Below, one piece after another: positions 42,394-50,332 of a stretch of 64,000 bases of DNA. This stretch comes from Prevotella sp. Its GTDB lineage: Bacteria; Bacteroidota; Bacteroidia; Bacteroidales; Bacteroidaceae. How positions within the stretch are numbered: the stretch's first letter is position 1; each line of letters begins with the position of its first letter. The stretch covers positions 1-64,000 of the forward strand of contig JAFSRY010000039.1 in assembly GCA_017445845.1 (NCBI GenBank), in the 5' to 3' direction. Made by a program: the position numbers and the translations under genes. The notes beneath the pieces were generated by a model, which worked only from the letters and a program-made list of their open reading frames with translations, did not search any database and was not told where the DNA came from.

Positions 42394-43065
42394 TTATTTA
42401 CAGGCGGAGAAGTATTCCGAGAGGGCATATCGCGAAATGCCCAGTGCGACCAGTCTTTCAAGGTCTTCCTTAGCCTCCTCCTTGCGCTTCAGGTGTATTC
42501 TGACGACCGCTCTGTTTAGGATATAGTCAACATTCCGTCCGTCGCGAATGATGGCTTCGGTGAAATCTCCTTCCGCCAAGTCATATAGGTTCCGCTCCAC
42601 CTCAATGCCTGCCCGGGCTGCATAAGCGATGGCACTGTCGGGATGCTGTTCAACGAGCAGATTGATCTGATTGAGGGCATCGGTGGTGCGTCCCATCTTC
42701 TGACTGAGCAGCGACAGTCCCAGCCGAGCCTCGAAGTGATTGGGTATGAGGCTGAGGACTCCCTCGTAGTCGAGTTTGGCGAAGTGCAGACGGTTCAGCT
42801 TTTCGTTGACATAGGCACGGAAGTAGAGGGCTGCGATGTTGTTGGGGTGTCTTTTCAACACATAATCGTACTCATCCTTGGCATACTGCCATTGCTCCAA
42901 CTGCAGATTAAACCCAGCCTTTCTCAGTCGCAAATCGACCGAGTCAGGATAGAACGAGAGTCGGTCGGCAGCCACTGCCAGACTGTCGCGCAAGGCCTGA
43001 TGGTCCTGGGCGTTGACGGCTGCTGCCACGCAGAATGCAAATGCTAAAAAGAAACCCTTCCTCAC
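42394..43065 (-). CDS. Exported tetratricopeptide-repeat protein
   Basis: A 223-residue protein with signal peptide MRKGFFLAFAFCVAAAVNAQ and about five TPR units: LQLEQWQYAKDEYDYVLKRHPN, then IAALYFRAYVNEKLNRLHFAKLDYEGVLSLIPN, FEARLGLSLLSQKMGRTTDALNQINLLVEQHPD and so on. It is probably a periplasmic scaffold for other proteins. The partner is unknown. The SGNH hydrolase gene is ten bases upstream in the same orientation, so the two are likely co-expressed. Confidence 0.85.
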   Translation of the reverse strand: MRKGFFLAFAFCVAAAVNAQDHQALRDSLAVAADRLSFYPDSVDLRLRKAGFNLQLEQWQYAKDEYDYVLKRHPNNIAALYFRAYVNEKLNRLHFAKLDYEGVLSLIPNHFEARLGLSLLSQKMGRTTDALNQINLLVEQHPDSAIAYAARAGIEVERNLYDLAEGDFTEAIIRDGRNVDYILNRAVVRIHLKRKEEAKEDLERLVALGISRYALSEYFSACK

Positions 43066-43075
43066 CTGTTTGCTA

Positions 43076-43756
43076 TTACTTTTTTATGACCTTTAAGATC
43101 TGGTCGGCAATCTGACTCATGCCTTTGATTGACGGGTGTCCGCCTTTCTTGTCGATGTCCTTGAGCTGAATGTAGGGAATGCCATAGCGGTCGGCAATGG
43201 TTTTCATTGAATTGGTCACCTCTTCTGACAGTTCATTGTTGATGAGCACATAGATACGCGCTCCCGGATAATGGTTGATGAGTCCCTGCATCAGGTAGGC
43301 CATGGCAGGACGGAAGGTGAAGAGGTCGGCCCGGCGGATATTCTCATACTTGAACTCACCGACAGGGACGTTGGCCCAGCTGTCGTTCGTTCCTCCGAAG
43401 ACAAAGATGATGTCTGGCGTTCCAAGGTTATTGTATCGTGTGACAAAGGAACGTGCCGTGTAGTCCTCGTCATTATAGCCGGTGTTACAGATGGTCGAGC
43501 CGGAATAGGAATTGTTGACACCCAGCTTGAACCCGCCTCGGTCAATGACCTGCCACCACCATGTCTGCTTGACGTCGTTGACATCTGTACGCTTGTCGCG
43601 CCAGGGTTGGAAATACCATATTTCATTTGTCGAGGGAGTCAGATAACCTTCATAGGTGGAATACGAGTCACCGAGAATGGCAACGGTCTCTTTTGCCTGG
43701 GCATAGCTCATCGTAGCACATACCACCATCAGCATGAACAATGATAATTTCTTCAT
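43076..43756 (-). CDS. SGNH/GDSL-family hydrolase, exported
   Basis: A 226-residue enzyme with signal peptide MKKLSLFMLMVVCATMSYAQA. Catalytic Ser is in AILGDSYSTYEG near residue 33, the block III Asn in FGGTNDSW near 123, and the Asp-His pair in KGGHPSIKGMSQIADQ near 208. It is probably a periplasmic esterase acting on acetylated carbohydrate or lipid. Catalytic blocks look complete. It is 35 bases downstream of dnaB and could be read through from it. Confidence 0.88.
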   Translation of the reverse strand: MKKLSLFMLMVVCATMSYAQAKETVAILGDSYSTYEGYLTPSTNEIWYFQPWRDKRTDVNDVKQTWWWQVIDRGGFKLGVNNSYSGSTICNTGYNDEDYTARSFVTRYNNLGTPDIIFVFGGTNDSWANVPVGEFKYENIRRADLFTFRPAMAYLMQGLINHYPGARIYVLINNELSEEVTNSMKTIADRYGIPYIQLKDIDKKGGHPSIKGMSQIADQILKVIKK

Positions 43757-43791
43757 AATCTAATTCTTTTTTGTTATTGATAGTTCTTTTC

Positions 43792-45315
43792 TCAGGGCAT
43801 CATGCCGTCGTCCATCACCGATGCCTCAAAGGGATCAGCCTGGTCGCCGTTGATCTTACTGCTGATAAACTCACCCGCAGGCATTCCCTCAGGGATAGGA
43901 GCAACATAGCTGTCATCGGGATTCTGGAAACGGGTAAACTCTCCGCGGAAGTTCAACAGCACGTCACCCGTCGAGCCCTTTCTGTGCTTGGCGATGATAA
44001 TCTGTGCCTTGCCGCGCAAGTCGTTGCCCTTCTCGTCTTGCAAAATACGATAGTATTCGGGACGATGGACAAAGAGCACCATATCGGCATCCTGCTCGAT
44101 AGCTCCCGACTCACGCAGGTCGCTGAGTTGGGGTCGCTTGCCTTCAATACCTTCACGGTTCTCCACCGTACGGTTCAACTGCGACAATGCCAGAATGGGC
44201 AGGCCGAGTTCCTTGGCCAGTTCCTTCAGCGAACGCGAGATGGTTGAAACCTCTTCCTGACGGCTGCCGAAGCGGGCACCGGAAGCATTCATCAGCTGCA
44301 GATAGTCAATCATGATGACCTTCACGCCCTTTTCGCGAACCAAGCGGCGGGCTTTTGTCTTCAACTCAAAAATGCTGAGACCTGGCGTGTCATCAATATA
44401 GATGGGAGCATTCTGCAGTTTACTCACGTTCTTGTCGAGTCGTTGCCATTCGTCCTGCGACAGCTGTCCGTTAAGGATTTTCTTACCGGAGATTTCACAG
44501 ATATTGGAAAGCAGGCGGTTGACCAGCTGCACATTATCCATTTCGAGTGAAAAAAAGGCAATGGGCTCATTGTAGTCGACAGCGATATTCTTTGCGATGG
44601 ACAATGCGAACGAAGTCTTACCCATTGCCGGTCGGCCAGCAATTATGACCAGATCGGCACGTTGCCATCCACTCGTGTAGTTGTCAAGCCCGGTGAAGCC
44701 CGACGGTATGCCGGTCATTCCCGACGTATTGGTCGATGCCTTCTGAAGTATCTGCACGGCCTCGGTCACCACTGGAGCCACATGGGTGAAGTCCTGCTTC
44801 ATGTTCTTCTGCGAAATCTCGAAGAGACGTCCCTCGGCAGTCTGCACCAGTTCGTTGACATCGATGGTCTCGTCGAAGGCACCTGTCTCTATCTCACTGG
44901 CATAGGTGATGAGTTGTCGGGCCAGGTATTTCTGTGCGAGTATGCTGGCGTGATACTCGATGTGGGCCGACGAGGCAACCTGCGAACTGAGTTCAACCAC
45001 ATAGGCTGGCCCGCCGACGGTTTCGATGACGCCCATTCGGCGCAATTCCTCGGTGACGGTGATGATGTCAACGGGGCGGTCGTTCATGTTGAGCGACTGC
45101 ACGGCTTCATAGATCTTCTGATGACGCGGGTCGTAGAAGGTAGCCGGGACCAGCATGTCTGACACGACGGAAAAGGCATCTTTGTCTATCATCAGTGCTC
45201 CCAGCACCACGCGCTCAATCTCGAGAGCCTGTGGCTGCAGGTGGCCATAGGTGTTGTCGATGGGCACATTGGCACCTCGGCGCGTATTTCTTGAGTTTCT
45301 ATTTTGTTCTGGCAT
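43792..45315 (-). CDS. dnaB: Replicative DNA helicase DnaB
   Basis: A 507-residue hexameric helicase. The N-terminal domain runs from HLQPQALEIERVVLGALMID to about 160, then the linker helix and the RecA-like motor. Walker A is GRPAMGKTSFALSIA near residue 225, Walker B is VIMIDYLQLM near 334 and the arginine-finger region is near 440 (IIAKHRKGSTGDV). No intein interrupts it. The upstream 21-base element at 45327-45347 recurs at the left edge of the window. It opens a minus-strand group with the SGNH hydrolase and TPR genes. Confidence 0.96.
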   Translation of the reverse strand: MPEQNRNSRNTRRGANVPIDNTYGHLQPQALEIERVVLGALMIDKDAFSVVSDMLVPATFYDPRHQKIYEAVQSLNMNDRPVDIITVTEELRRMGVIETVGGPAYVVELSSQVASSAHIEYHASILAQKYLARQLITYASEIETGAFDETIDVNELVQTAEGRLFEISQKNMKQDFTHVAPVVTEAVQILQKASTNTSGMTGIPSGFTGLDNYTSGWQRADLVIIAGRPAMGKTSFALSIAKNIAVDYNEPIAFFSLEMDNVQLVNRLLSNICEISGKKILNGQLSQDEWQRLDKNVSKLQNAPIYIDDTPGLSIFELKTKARRLVREKGVKVIMIDYLQLMNASGARFGSRQEEVSTISRSLKELAKELGLPILALSQLNRTVENREGIEGKRPQLSDLRESGAIEQDADMVLFVHRPEYYRILQDEKGNDLRGKAQIIIAKHRKGSTGDVLLNFRGEFTRFQNPDDSYVAPIPEGMPAGEFISSKINGDQADPFEASVMDDGMMP

Positions 45316-45326
45316 AAACTTGATTT

Positions 45327-45347
45327 AAGTTTCACATTTGCTCAACT
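45327..45347 (-). promoter_or_regulatory. Repeated upstream element near dnaB
   Basis: On the minus strand the element reads AGTTGAGCAAATGTGAAACT and lies 12 bases before the dnaB start. It matches positions 24-4 of the window at 19 of 21 bases in the same orientation. Its role is unknown. Confidence 0.4.
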
Positions 45348-45434
45348 TATTGAAGCTAATCTTTTAATTGATAATTGATTATGGATAAAAACCTCAAACC
45401 TTCCCTTGGAGTCGGTATTGGGGGATGAGACTTC

Positions 45435-47375
45435 CTAACCCTTCAGCTCTTCCAGTTCCTCCGACAGCTGCAGCCAGCGGTCGTTCTCTGTGTCGAGCAC
45501 TTTGTGGGTCGAGGTGTATTCGGTCACGAGTTCCATGTTCGAGGCGTTCTCCGGTTCATAGAGCAAGGCATCGAGTTCCTTGATGCGAGCCTCCAGCTGG
45601 GCTATCTTTTCTTCCGACTCCTTGATGGACTTTTGCAGGCGGTTGATGCGTTTCTGTTGTTCCTTCCGCTCCTGATACGACTGTGAGCCGCTCTTCTCTG
45701 CCGTCGGCATAGGCTCACTCTTGATGTTCTGCTGGCGTGGGGGCGTCACATTCAGTTCGTTAAGTTCCGTAATCTTCTTCTCCCGGAGGAAGTCGTAGAT
45801 GCCGCCCAAATGCTCGCGCACCTTTCCTCCGCCAAACTCATAGACTTTCGTGACGAGTCCGTCGAGGAACTCGCGGTCGTGAGAGACGATGATGGCGGTG
45901 CCGTCGAAAGCGCGGATAGCCTCCTTCAGCACATCCTTCGAAGGCATGTCGAGATGGTTGGTGGGCTCGTCGAGAATGAGCAGGTTCACGGGTTCGAGCA
46001 ACAGGCGTATCATCGCCAGGCGGCTGCGCTCGCCTCCGGAGAGCACTTTCACCTTTTTCTCTGACGCCTCACCGCCAAACATAAAGGCACCGAGGATGTC
46101 GTTGATGCGCAAGCGAATGTCGCCCCGCGCCACCCTGTCGATGGTGTCGAAAACGGTCAGCGACTCGTCGAGCAACTGCGCCTGGTTCTGGGCAAAGTAG
46201 CCAATCTGAATGTTGTGACCAATCTTCAGATTTCCCTTAAAGGCAATCTCATTCATGATGCACTTCACCAGCGTCGACTTTCCTTCGCCGTTCTTACCGA
46301 CAAAGGCTACCTTTTCTCCACGTTTCAAGATGAAGCTGACATCGGAGAACACCTGATGGTCGCCATAGTTTTTCGCGACATCTTCGCAGATGATGGGATA
46401 GTCGCCGCTACGCAGGCAGGGCGGAAACTTCAGGTGCATGGCCGAATTGTCCACCTCATCGACCTCGATAGGCACTATCTTCTCCAGCTGCTTTATCTTC
46501 TGCTGCACCTGAACGGCCTTCGTCGCCTGATAGCGGAAACGGTTGATGAACTCGCGCATGTCGGCCATCTCCTTCTGTTGGTTCTCATAGGCACGGAGCT
46601 GCTGCTCCCTGCGCTCCTTGCGAAGCACCACATATTCATCGTACTTCACCTTATAGTCGATGACCTGACCGCACGATATTTCCAGCGTACGGTTCGTCAC
46701 ATTATTGATAAAGGCACGGTCGTGGCTGACCAGTACGACGGCAGAAGGACTCTGCTGTAGAAACTGCTCAAGCCATTGGATTGACTCGATGTCCAGATGG
46801 TTGGTGGGCTCGTCGAGCAACAGCACGTCAGGACGCTGCAGGAGGATTTTGGCCAGCTCTATACGCATACGCCATCCTCCGGAGAACTCACTGGTGGGAC
46901 GTTCGAAGTCGGTCCTGACAAAGCCCAGCCCTAACAGCGTGCGCTCAATCTCGGCTTCGTAGTTCTCACCACCCATCATCAGGTAGCGTTCGTGCTCTTG
47001 GGTGAATTTCTCGACCAGCGCCATGTATTCCGGCGTTTCATAGTCTGTCCGTTCGCCCAGTTCGCGCTCCAGACGATCCACTTTCTCTTTCAGCCTTGTA
47101 TTGCCGGCGAAAGCCTTTCGCGTCTCCTCGCGCACCGTTGTGTCGTCCGACAGTTTCATCACCTGCGGCAGATACCCGATGGTAGTATCGTTGGGAACAG
47201 CCACCACGCCCATCGTAGGCTGTTGCTGGCCACACAATATCTTGAGTAAGGTCGACTTGCCTGCACCGTTCTTTCCCACAAGGGCGATACGGTCGCGGTC
47301 GTTGATGACAAAGCTCGCATCATGGAACAGCGGCTTCACACCAAACTCAACCCTTAATCCTTCTACTGAAATCAT
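45435..47375 (-). CDS. ABC-F family ATPase
   Basis: A 646-residue cytoplasmic protein with two ABC domains and no membrane part. Domain one has GKNGAGKSTLLKI near residue 37, FSGGWRMRIELAKIL near 165 and LLLDEPTNHLD near 185; domain two has GKNGEGKSTLVK near 355, LSGGERSRLAMIRLL and LLILDEPTNHLD near 475. The linker (about 240-310) is charged and helical, and a C-terminal coiled coil (about 560-646) follows. This layout is that of Uup/YdiF-type ABC-F proteins, which act on ribosomes. Which subtype it is, including a resistance role, cannot be told here. Its promoter is at 47438-47468. Confidence 0.93.
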   Translation of the reverse strand: MISVEGLRVEFGVKPLFHDASFVINDRDRIALVGKNGAGKSTLLKILCGQQQPTMGVVAVPNDTTIGYLPQVMKLSDDTTVREETRKAFAGNTRLKEKVDRLERELGERTDYETPEYMALVEKFTQEHERYLMMGGENYEAEIERTLLGLGFVRTDFERPTSEFSGGWRMRIELAKILLQRPDVLLLDEPTNHLDIESIQWLEQFLQQSPSAVVLVSHDRAFINNVTNRTLEISCGQVIDYKVKYDEYVVLRKERREQQLRAYENQQKEMADMREFINRFRYQATKAVQVQQKIKQLEKIVPIEVDEVDNSAMHLKFPPCLRSGDYPIICEDVAKNYGDHQVFSDVSFILKRGEKVAFVGKNGEGKSTLVKCIMNEIAFKGNLKIGHNIQIGYFAQNQAQLLDESLTVFDTIDRVARGDIRLRINDILGAFMFGGEASEKKVKVLSGGERSRLAMIRLLLEPVNLLILDEPTNHLDMPSKDVLKEAIRAFDGTAIIVSHDREFLDGLVTKVYEFGGGKVREHLGGIYDFLREKKITELNELNVTPPRQQNIKSEPMPTAEKSGSQSYQERKEQQKRINRLQKSIKESEEKIAQLEARIKELDALLYEPENASNMELVTEYTSTHKVLDTENDRWLQLSEELEELKG

Positions 47376-47437
47376 TTACTTCTGTTCTTGCAAGGTTATA
47401 GCAACCTCATTCACTTCTTCCGTTTTCTATGAGTTTG

Positions 47438-47468
47438 CAAAAATACAAAGAAGTGGGCGCAAAACAAA
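47438..47468 (-). promoter_or_regulatory. Promoter TTTG-N19-TATTTTTG of the ABC-F gene
   Basis: On the minus strand TTTG (47468-47465), 19 bases, then TATTTTTG (47445-47438), about 62 bases upstream of the start codon. Confidence 0.7.
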
Positions 47469-47571
47469 GAAAACAGAAACTTGTTTATGTTTTTTTAGTA
47501 ATAGCTACCCGTCGGAAGTGGCGTTTGTACCTATCGCCCATAACGGCACTACCACACCCAAGTATGATCAC

Positions 47572-47691
47572 GCACAGGTAATCGGATTATCTGTGCTTGA
47601 TATGAGGATTATCTGTGCTTGATAAGGGGATTATCTGTGCTTGATAAGGGGATTATCTGTGCTTGATAAGGGGATTACCTGTGCCTGATAA
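47572..47691. repeat. 22-bp tandem array, five units plus one degenerate (TGCTTGATAA type)
   Basis: TGCTTGATA or its variant starts at 47594, 47616, 47638, 47660 and 47682, exactly 22 bases apart; a degenerate unit sits at 47572-47593. The second and third full units are identical. GATAA and TTATC within a unit can pair across GGGGA. The core equals that of the array at 22729, but the rest of the unit differs. Confidence 0.9.
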
Positions 47692-47720
47692 CATTTTCGA
47701 TAGAATGCTTCGCCCCTCCC

Positions 47721-47768
47721 GATTGTGCTCTTCGCCATACGGAAAACTTAAGCGACCGTAGCACAATC
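47721..47768. other. Inverted repeat downstream of the flavoprotein gene
   Basis: GATTGTGCT (47721-47729) is inverted as AGCACAATC (47760-47768), about 50 bases after the stop codon of the gene at 47821. A terminator role is possible, but the loop is 30 bases and no clear T run follows. Confidence 0.4.
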
Positions 47769-47820
47769 AACTCGTTTTTAATCATTTATCCGAACACACA
47801 GCCCTCACGCCGCCTTATTC

Positions 47821-48384
47821 TCACTGCCTCTTCAGTTCTATAGCCTCTTTCCCTGTAAGATGCTCTATATCGAACCGGAGCATCAGCATACGCGACAGAC
47901 TTTTCTGAAGTTCCTCCTGCAAGGCCTCCTCTTGGTTTGAATTATATCGGTTGCCAAGCATCCGGGCCGTTTCCAATTTTTCTGTCTCATCATCAATGAT
48001 GCGGATTCTGCCAAATGCTATCACGCTACGGAAGAATGTGGTGTACTTCTCCGGATGCACCTCGTCCTGATCAATAACACAAAACGAAGCCTTGTCACAT
48101 TTGCGGATGGCATCGACTTTATGTCCACTCAGCGCACTGTGGAAATACAATCGCTCACCGTCATATACATAGCTGATGGGGACTGCATAAGGATAGTCAT
48201 TGTCTCCAAGCAATGCCAAAGTACCTGCCGTGGCATTCTGCAATATGCCGATGCTTTCTTCTTCGGAAAGCTGTTGACGGTGACGTCTCATCTGGCGAAA
48301 CGGCGAATCCTGCCGAGACTCGGCAGCGTCCATGCGAGTCCGGCTCTGCTCACGATGCTCCATCATTTCTTCTTTTTGTTCCAT
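47821..48384 (-). CDS. Pyridoxamine 5'-phosphate oxidase-like flavoprotein
   Basis: A 187-residue protein of the split-barrel FMN-binding family. FRQMRRHRQQLSEEESIGILQNATAGTLALLGDNDYPYAVPISYVYDGERLYFHSA is the hallmark N-terminal block and HKVDAIRKCDKASFCVIDQDEVHPEKYTTFFRSVIAFGRIRII the second. Short proteins of this pattern include the NimA-type nitroimidazole reductases, but many are uncharacterised, so resistance is not claimed. The start is uncertain: Met 1, 7, 8, 18 and 32 are all possible, and the conserved part begins near Met32. Its 3' spacer holds a 22-bp array. Confidence 0.8.
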   Translation of the reverse strand: MEQKEEMMEHREQSRTRMDAAESRQDSPFRQMRRHRQQLSEEESIGILQNATAGTLALLGDNDYPYAVPISYVYDGERLYFHSALSGHKVDAIRKCDKASFCVIDQDEVHPEKYTTFFRSVIAFGRIRIIDDETEKLETARMLGNRYNSNQEEALQEELQKSLSRMLMLRFDIEHLTGKEAIELKRQ

Positions 48385-48570
48385 TACGATAATGCCTTTA
48401 ATCCTATTATTGACCCGATGAGCGTTGTCAGGAAGAATAGCCTCCAGAAGGTTGCCGGCTCACGAAATATGAGGCTGCAAGACTATCTCGGCGACTCCTT
48501 CTAAGGCTTCCTCATTTTCTACTTAAATAAATCTTGATTGACCCATCGGATTAATACTTAAAGAATACCA
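48385..48570. other. Spacer without recognised content
   Basis: No gene, repeat or clear promoter found in this stretch between the flavoprotein gene and the tRNA terminator. Confidence 0.5.
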
Positions 48571-48597
48571 AAAAGCAGACCCTTTAAGTCTGCTTTT
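48571..48597 (-). terminator. Terminator of the tRNA-Lys operon
   Basis: AAAAGCAGAC pairs with GTCTGCTTTT over a seven-base loop, immediately downstream of the second tRNA-Lys on the minus strand, where T residues end the stem. Confidence 0.85.
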
Positions 48598-48603
48598 CCT
48601 CTG

Positions 48604-48676
48604 TACACCCGCAGGGGTTCGAACCCTGGACACCCTGATTAAGAGTCAGGTGCTCTACCAACTGAGCTACGGGTGC
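48604..48676 (-). tRNA. tRNA-Lys (CTT)
   Basis: Reads GCACCCGTAGCTCAGTTGGT from the 5' end, with anticodon loop CTCTTAA (anticodon CTT), TTCGAAC in the T arm and a seven-base acceptor stem. 73 bases; CCA is not encoded. Identical to the copy at 48702. Confidence 0.97.
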
Positions 48677-48701
48677 TCATCGTGCATTTCCGTTGTTTTA
48701 G

Positions 48702-48774
48702 TACACCCGCAGGGGTTCGAACCCTGGACACCCTGATTAAGAGTCAGGTGCTCTACCAACTGAGCTACGGGTGC
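48702..48774 (-). tRNA. tRNA-Lys (CTT), second copy
   Basis: Identical over 73 bases to the copy at 48604, from which it is separated by 25 bases. It is promoter-proximal and the pair forms one transcript. Confidence 0.97.
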
Positions 48775-48820
48775 ATACTGTTTCAGGCACCTTTAAGGTT
48801 ACCTTTTTAGAAATGCGGTG

Positions 48821-48852
48821 CAAAGGTAGTGCTTTTTGTCGGAACTACCAAA
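48821..48852 (-). promoter_or_regulatory. tRNA-Lys promoter TTTG-N20-TACCTTTG
   Basis: On the minus strand TTTG (48852-48849), 20 bases, then TACCTTTG (48828-48821). The context AAAAAGCACTACCTTTGCA then CCGCATTT is almost the same as the promoter of the tRNA-Gly/Leu locus at 63680. Confidence 0.8.
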
Positions 48853-48910
48853 TAATTTATCGTTTTTTTCTAAAAAACTTGCTTTTCCTACACTTTTTTG
48901 ACATCTACAC

Positions 48911-48941
48911 TTTGCAATTTGAGAATTATTGTGTAACTTTG
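48911..48941 (+). promoter_or_regulatory. Promoter TTTG-N19-TAACTTTG of the AAA ATPase gene
   Basis: TTTG 48911-48914, 19 bases, TAACTTTG 48934-48941; about 95 bases upstream of the start codon and divergent from the tRNA-Lys promoter. Confidence 0.75.
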
Positions 48942-49036
48942 CACTGTGACCTGTAAATATATAAAAATGTACGGGCGTACATTATATAAAAAGACGTAAA
49001 AAGATAAAAGATTAAATAGTAAAAAAGGTAATAACG

Positions 49037-50224
49037 ATGGAGGCTTTTTATCGCACTCATGCTTATCTCGTAGAGCATACCAATGCTCCGGTGCGTCGCG
49101 TGCTGATGGATGAAATTGACTGGAACGACCGGATGATTGGCATCAAAGGCAGTCGGGGCGTCGGCAAGACGACGTTTCTGCTGCAATACGCCAAGGAACA
49201 ATTCGGTGTGAACGACCGTCAGTGTCTCTATATCAACATGAATAACTTCTATTTTGAAGGCAGAGGCATTGCCGACTTTGCCGGCGACTTCGTCAGGCAT
49301 GGCGGAAAGGTGTTGCTCATCGACCAGGTCTTCAAGCAGCCTAACTGGAGTTCGGAACTTAGAAAATGTTACGACTCCTACCCTAACCTCAAGATTGTCT
49401 TCACCGGGTCGAGTGTGATGAGGCTGAAAGACGAGAACCCCGAGCTGAACGGTATCGTAAAAAGCTATAACCTCAGAGGGTTCTCCTTCCGAGAGTTCAT
49501 CAACCTGAAGGCTGGCACAACCCTCAAACCCTATACCCTCGACGAGATTCTCAACGACCACGAGCGCCTGGTCAAGCAGATACTGCCGCGCGTCAGTCCC
49601 CTCAGATATTTCCAGGACTACCTCCATCACGGCTACTATCCCTTCTTTCTTGAACAGCGCAATTTCTCGGAAAACCTGCTCAAAACCATGAACATGATGA
49701 CTGAAGTTGACATCCTGCTCATCAAGCAAATCGAACTGAAGTATCTCACGAAGATAAAAAAACTCTTCTATCTGCTGGCCGTCAACGGACCGGGAGCTCC
49801 CAACGTGAGCAGTCTGGCTGATGCCATTGAGACGAGTCGCGCCACCGTGATGAACTACATCAAGAACCTGGCCGACGCCCGGCTCATCAACATCATCTAT
49901 CCCGTCGGACAAGACTTTCCAAAGAAACCGTCGAAGGTGATGATGCACAACTCCAACCTGATGTATGCCATCTATCCCATTCACGTCGAGCAACAGGATG
50001 TCATGGAGACATTCTTCGTCAATGCACTCTGGAAAGACCATCAGGTCAATCAGGGAGGAAAAGAGCCCTTCTACATTGTCGACGGCGACAAGAAGTTCCG
50101 TATCTGCGATGCCACAGGCGACCAGAAAATACGCTATCAGCCCGATGCCTACTACATGCGCTATAACACCGAAGTAGGCAAAGACAACCGCATTCCACTC
50201 TGGCTTCTCGGCTTCCTCTACTAA
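49037..50224 (+). CDS. AAA-type ATPase with DUF4143-like C-terminus
   Basis: A 395-residue protein of the AAA_14/DUF4143 group. Walker A is GSRGVGKTTFLLQ near residue 40. Walker B reads KVLLIDQVFKQPNW, so the usual Asp-Glu is Asp96-Gln97. FTGSSVMRLKDENPEL follows as the sensor region, then LRGFSFREFINL. Residues about 190-390 hold a winged-helix part (NVSSLADAIETSRATVMNYIKNLADARLI) and a nuclease-like C-terminal domain. Most of this large family is uncharacterised; some act as antitoxin-like or defence ATPases. If Gln97 is real, ATP would bind but be hydrolysed slowly. Confidence 0.85.
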   Translation: MEAFYRTHAYLVEHTNAPVRRVLMDEIDWNDRMIGIKGSRGVGKTTFLLQYAKEQFGVNDRQCLYINMNNFYFEGRGIADFAGDFVRHGGKVLLIDQVFKQPNWSSELRKCYDSYPNLKIVFTGSSVMRLKDENPELNGIVKSYNLRGFSFREFINLKAGTTLKPYTLDEILNDHERLVKQILPRVSPLRYFQDYLHHGYYPFFLEQRNFSENLLKTMNMMTEVDILLIKQIELKYLTKIKKLFYLLAVNGPGAPNVSSLADAIETSRATVMNYIKNLADARLINIIYPVGQDFPKKPSKVMMHNSNLMYAIYPIHVEQQDVMETFFVNALWKDHQVNQGGKEPFYIVDGDKKFRICDATGDQKIRYQPDAYYMRYNTEVGKDNRIPLWLLGFLY

Positions 50225-50251
50225 GAAATAATGATAAATAGCATTAAAATA

Positions 50252-50283
50252 TTTGCCAATATCAAAAGAACTGAGTATATTTG
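50252..50283 (+). promoter_or_regulatory. PFOR promoter TTTG-N20-TATATTTG
   Basis: TTTG 50252-50255, 20 bases and TATATTTG 50276-50283 form a full consensus, about 50 bases upstream of the start codon, in keeping with strong expression of a central fermentation enzyme. Confidence 0.8.
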
Positions 50284-50332
50284 CAGGAAAAATCAAAAAT
50301 AATTATACAAACATTTAACGTAAATACTAAAA

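Larger units (their letters stand above)
47376..47820. other. 445-base spacer with promoter, array and inverted repeat
   Basis: Contains the ABC-F promoter (47438-47468), an ACGGCACTACC word at 47543 like the array at 14231, the 22-bp array at 47572-47691 and a long-loop inverted repeat at 47721-47768. I see no gene. Confidence 0.7.

Noticed and set aside
43792..45315. Intein in dnaB
   Set aside because: The motor domain motifs are continuous and total length is normal.
47821..48384. Nitroimidazole resistance gene call for the flavoprotein
   Set aside because: Only general family features are visible; the pattern is shared with many uncharacterised proteins.
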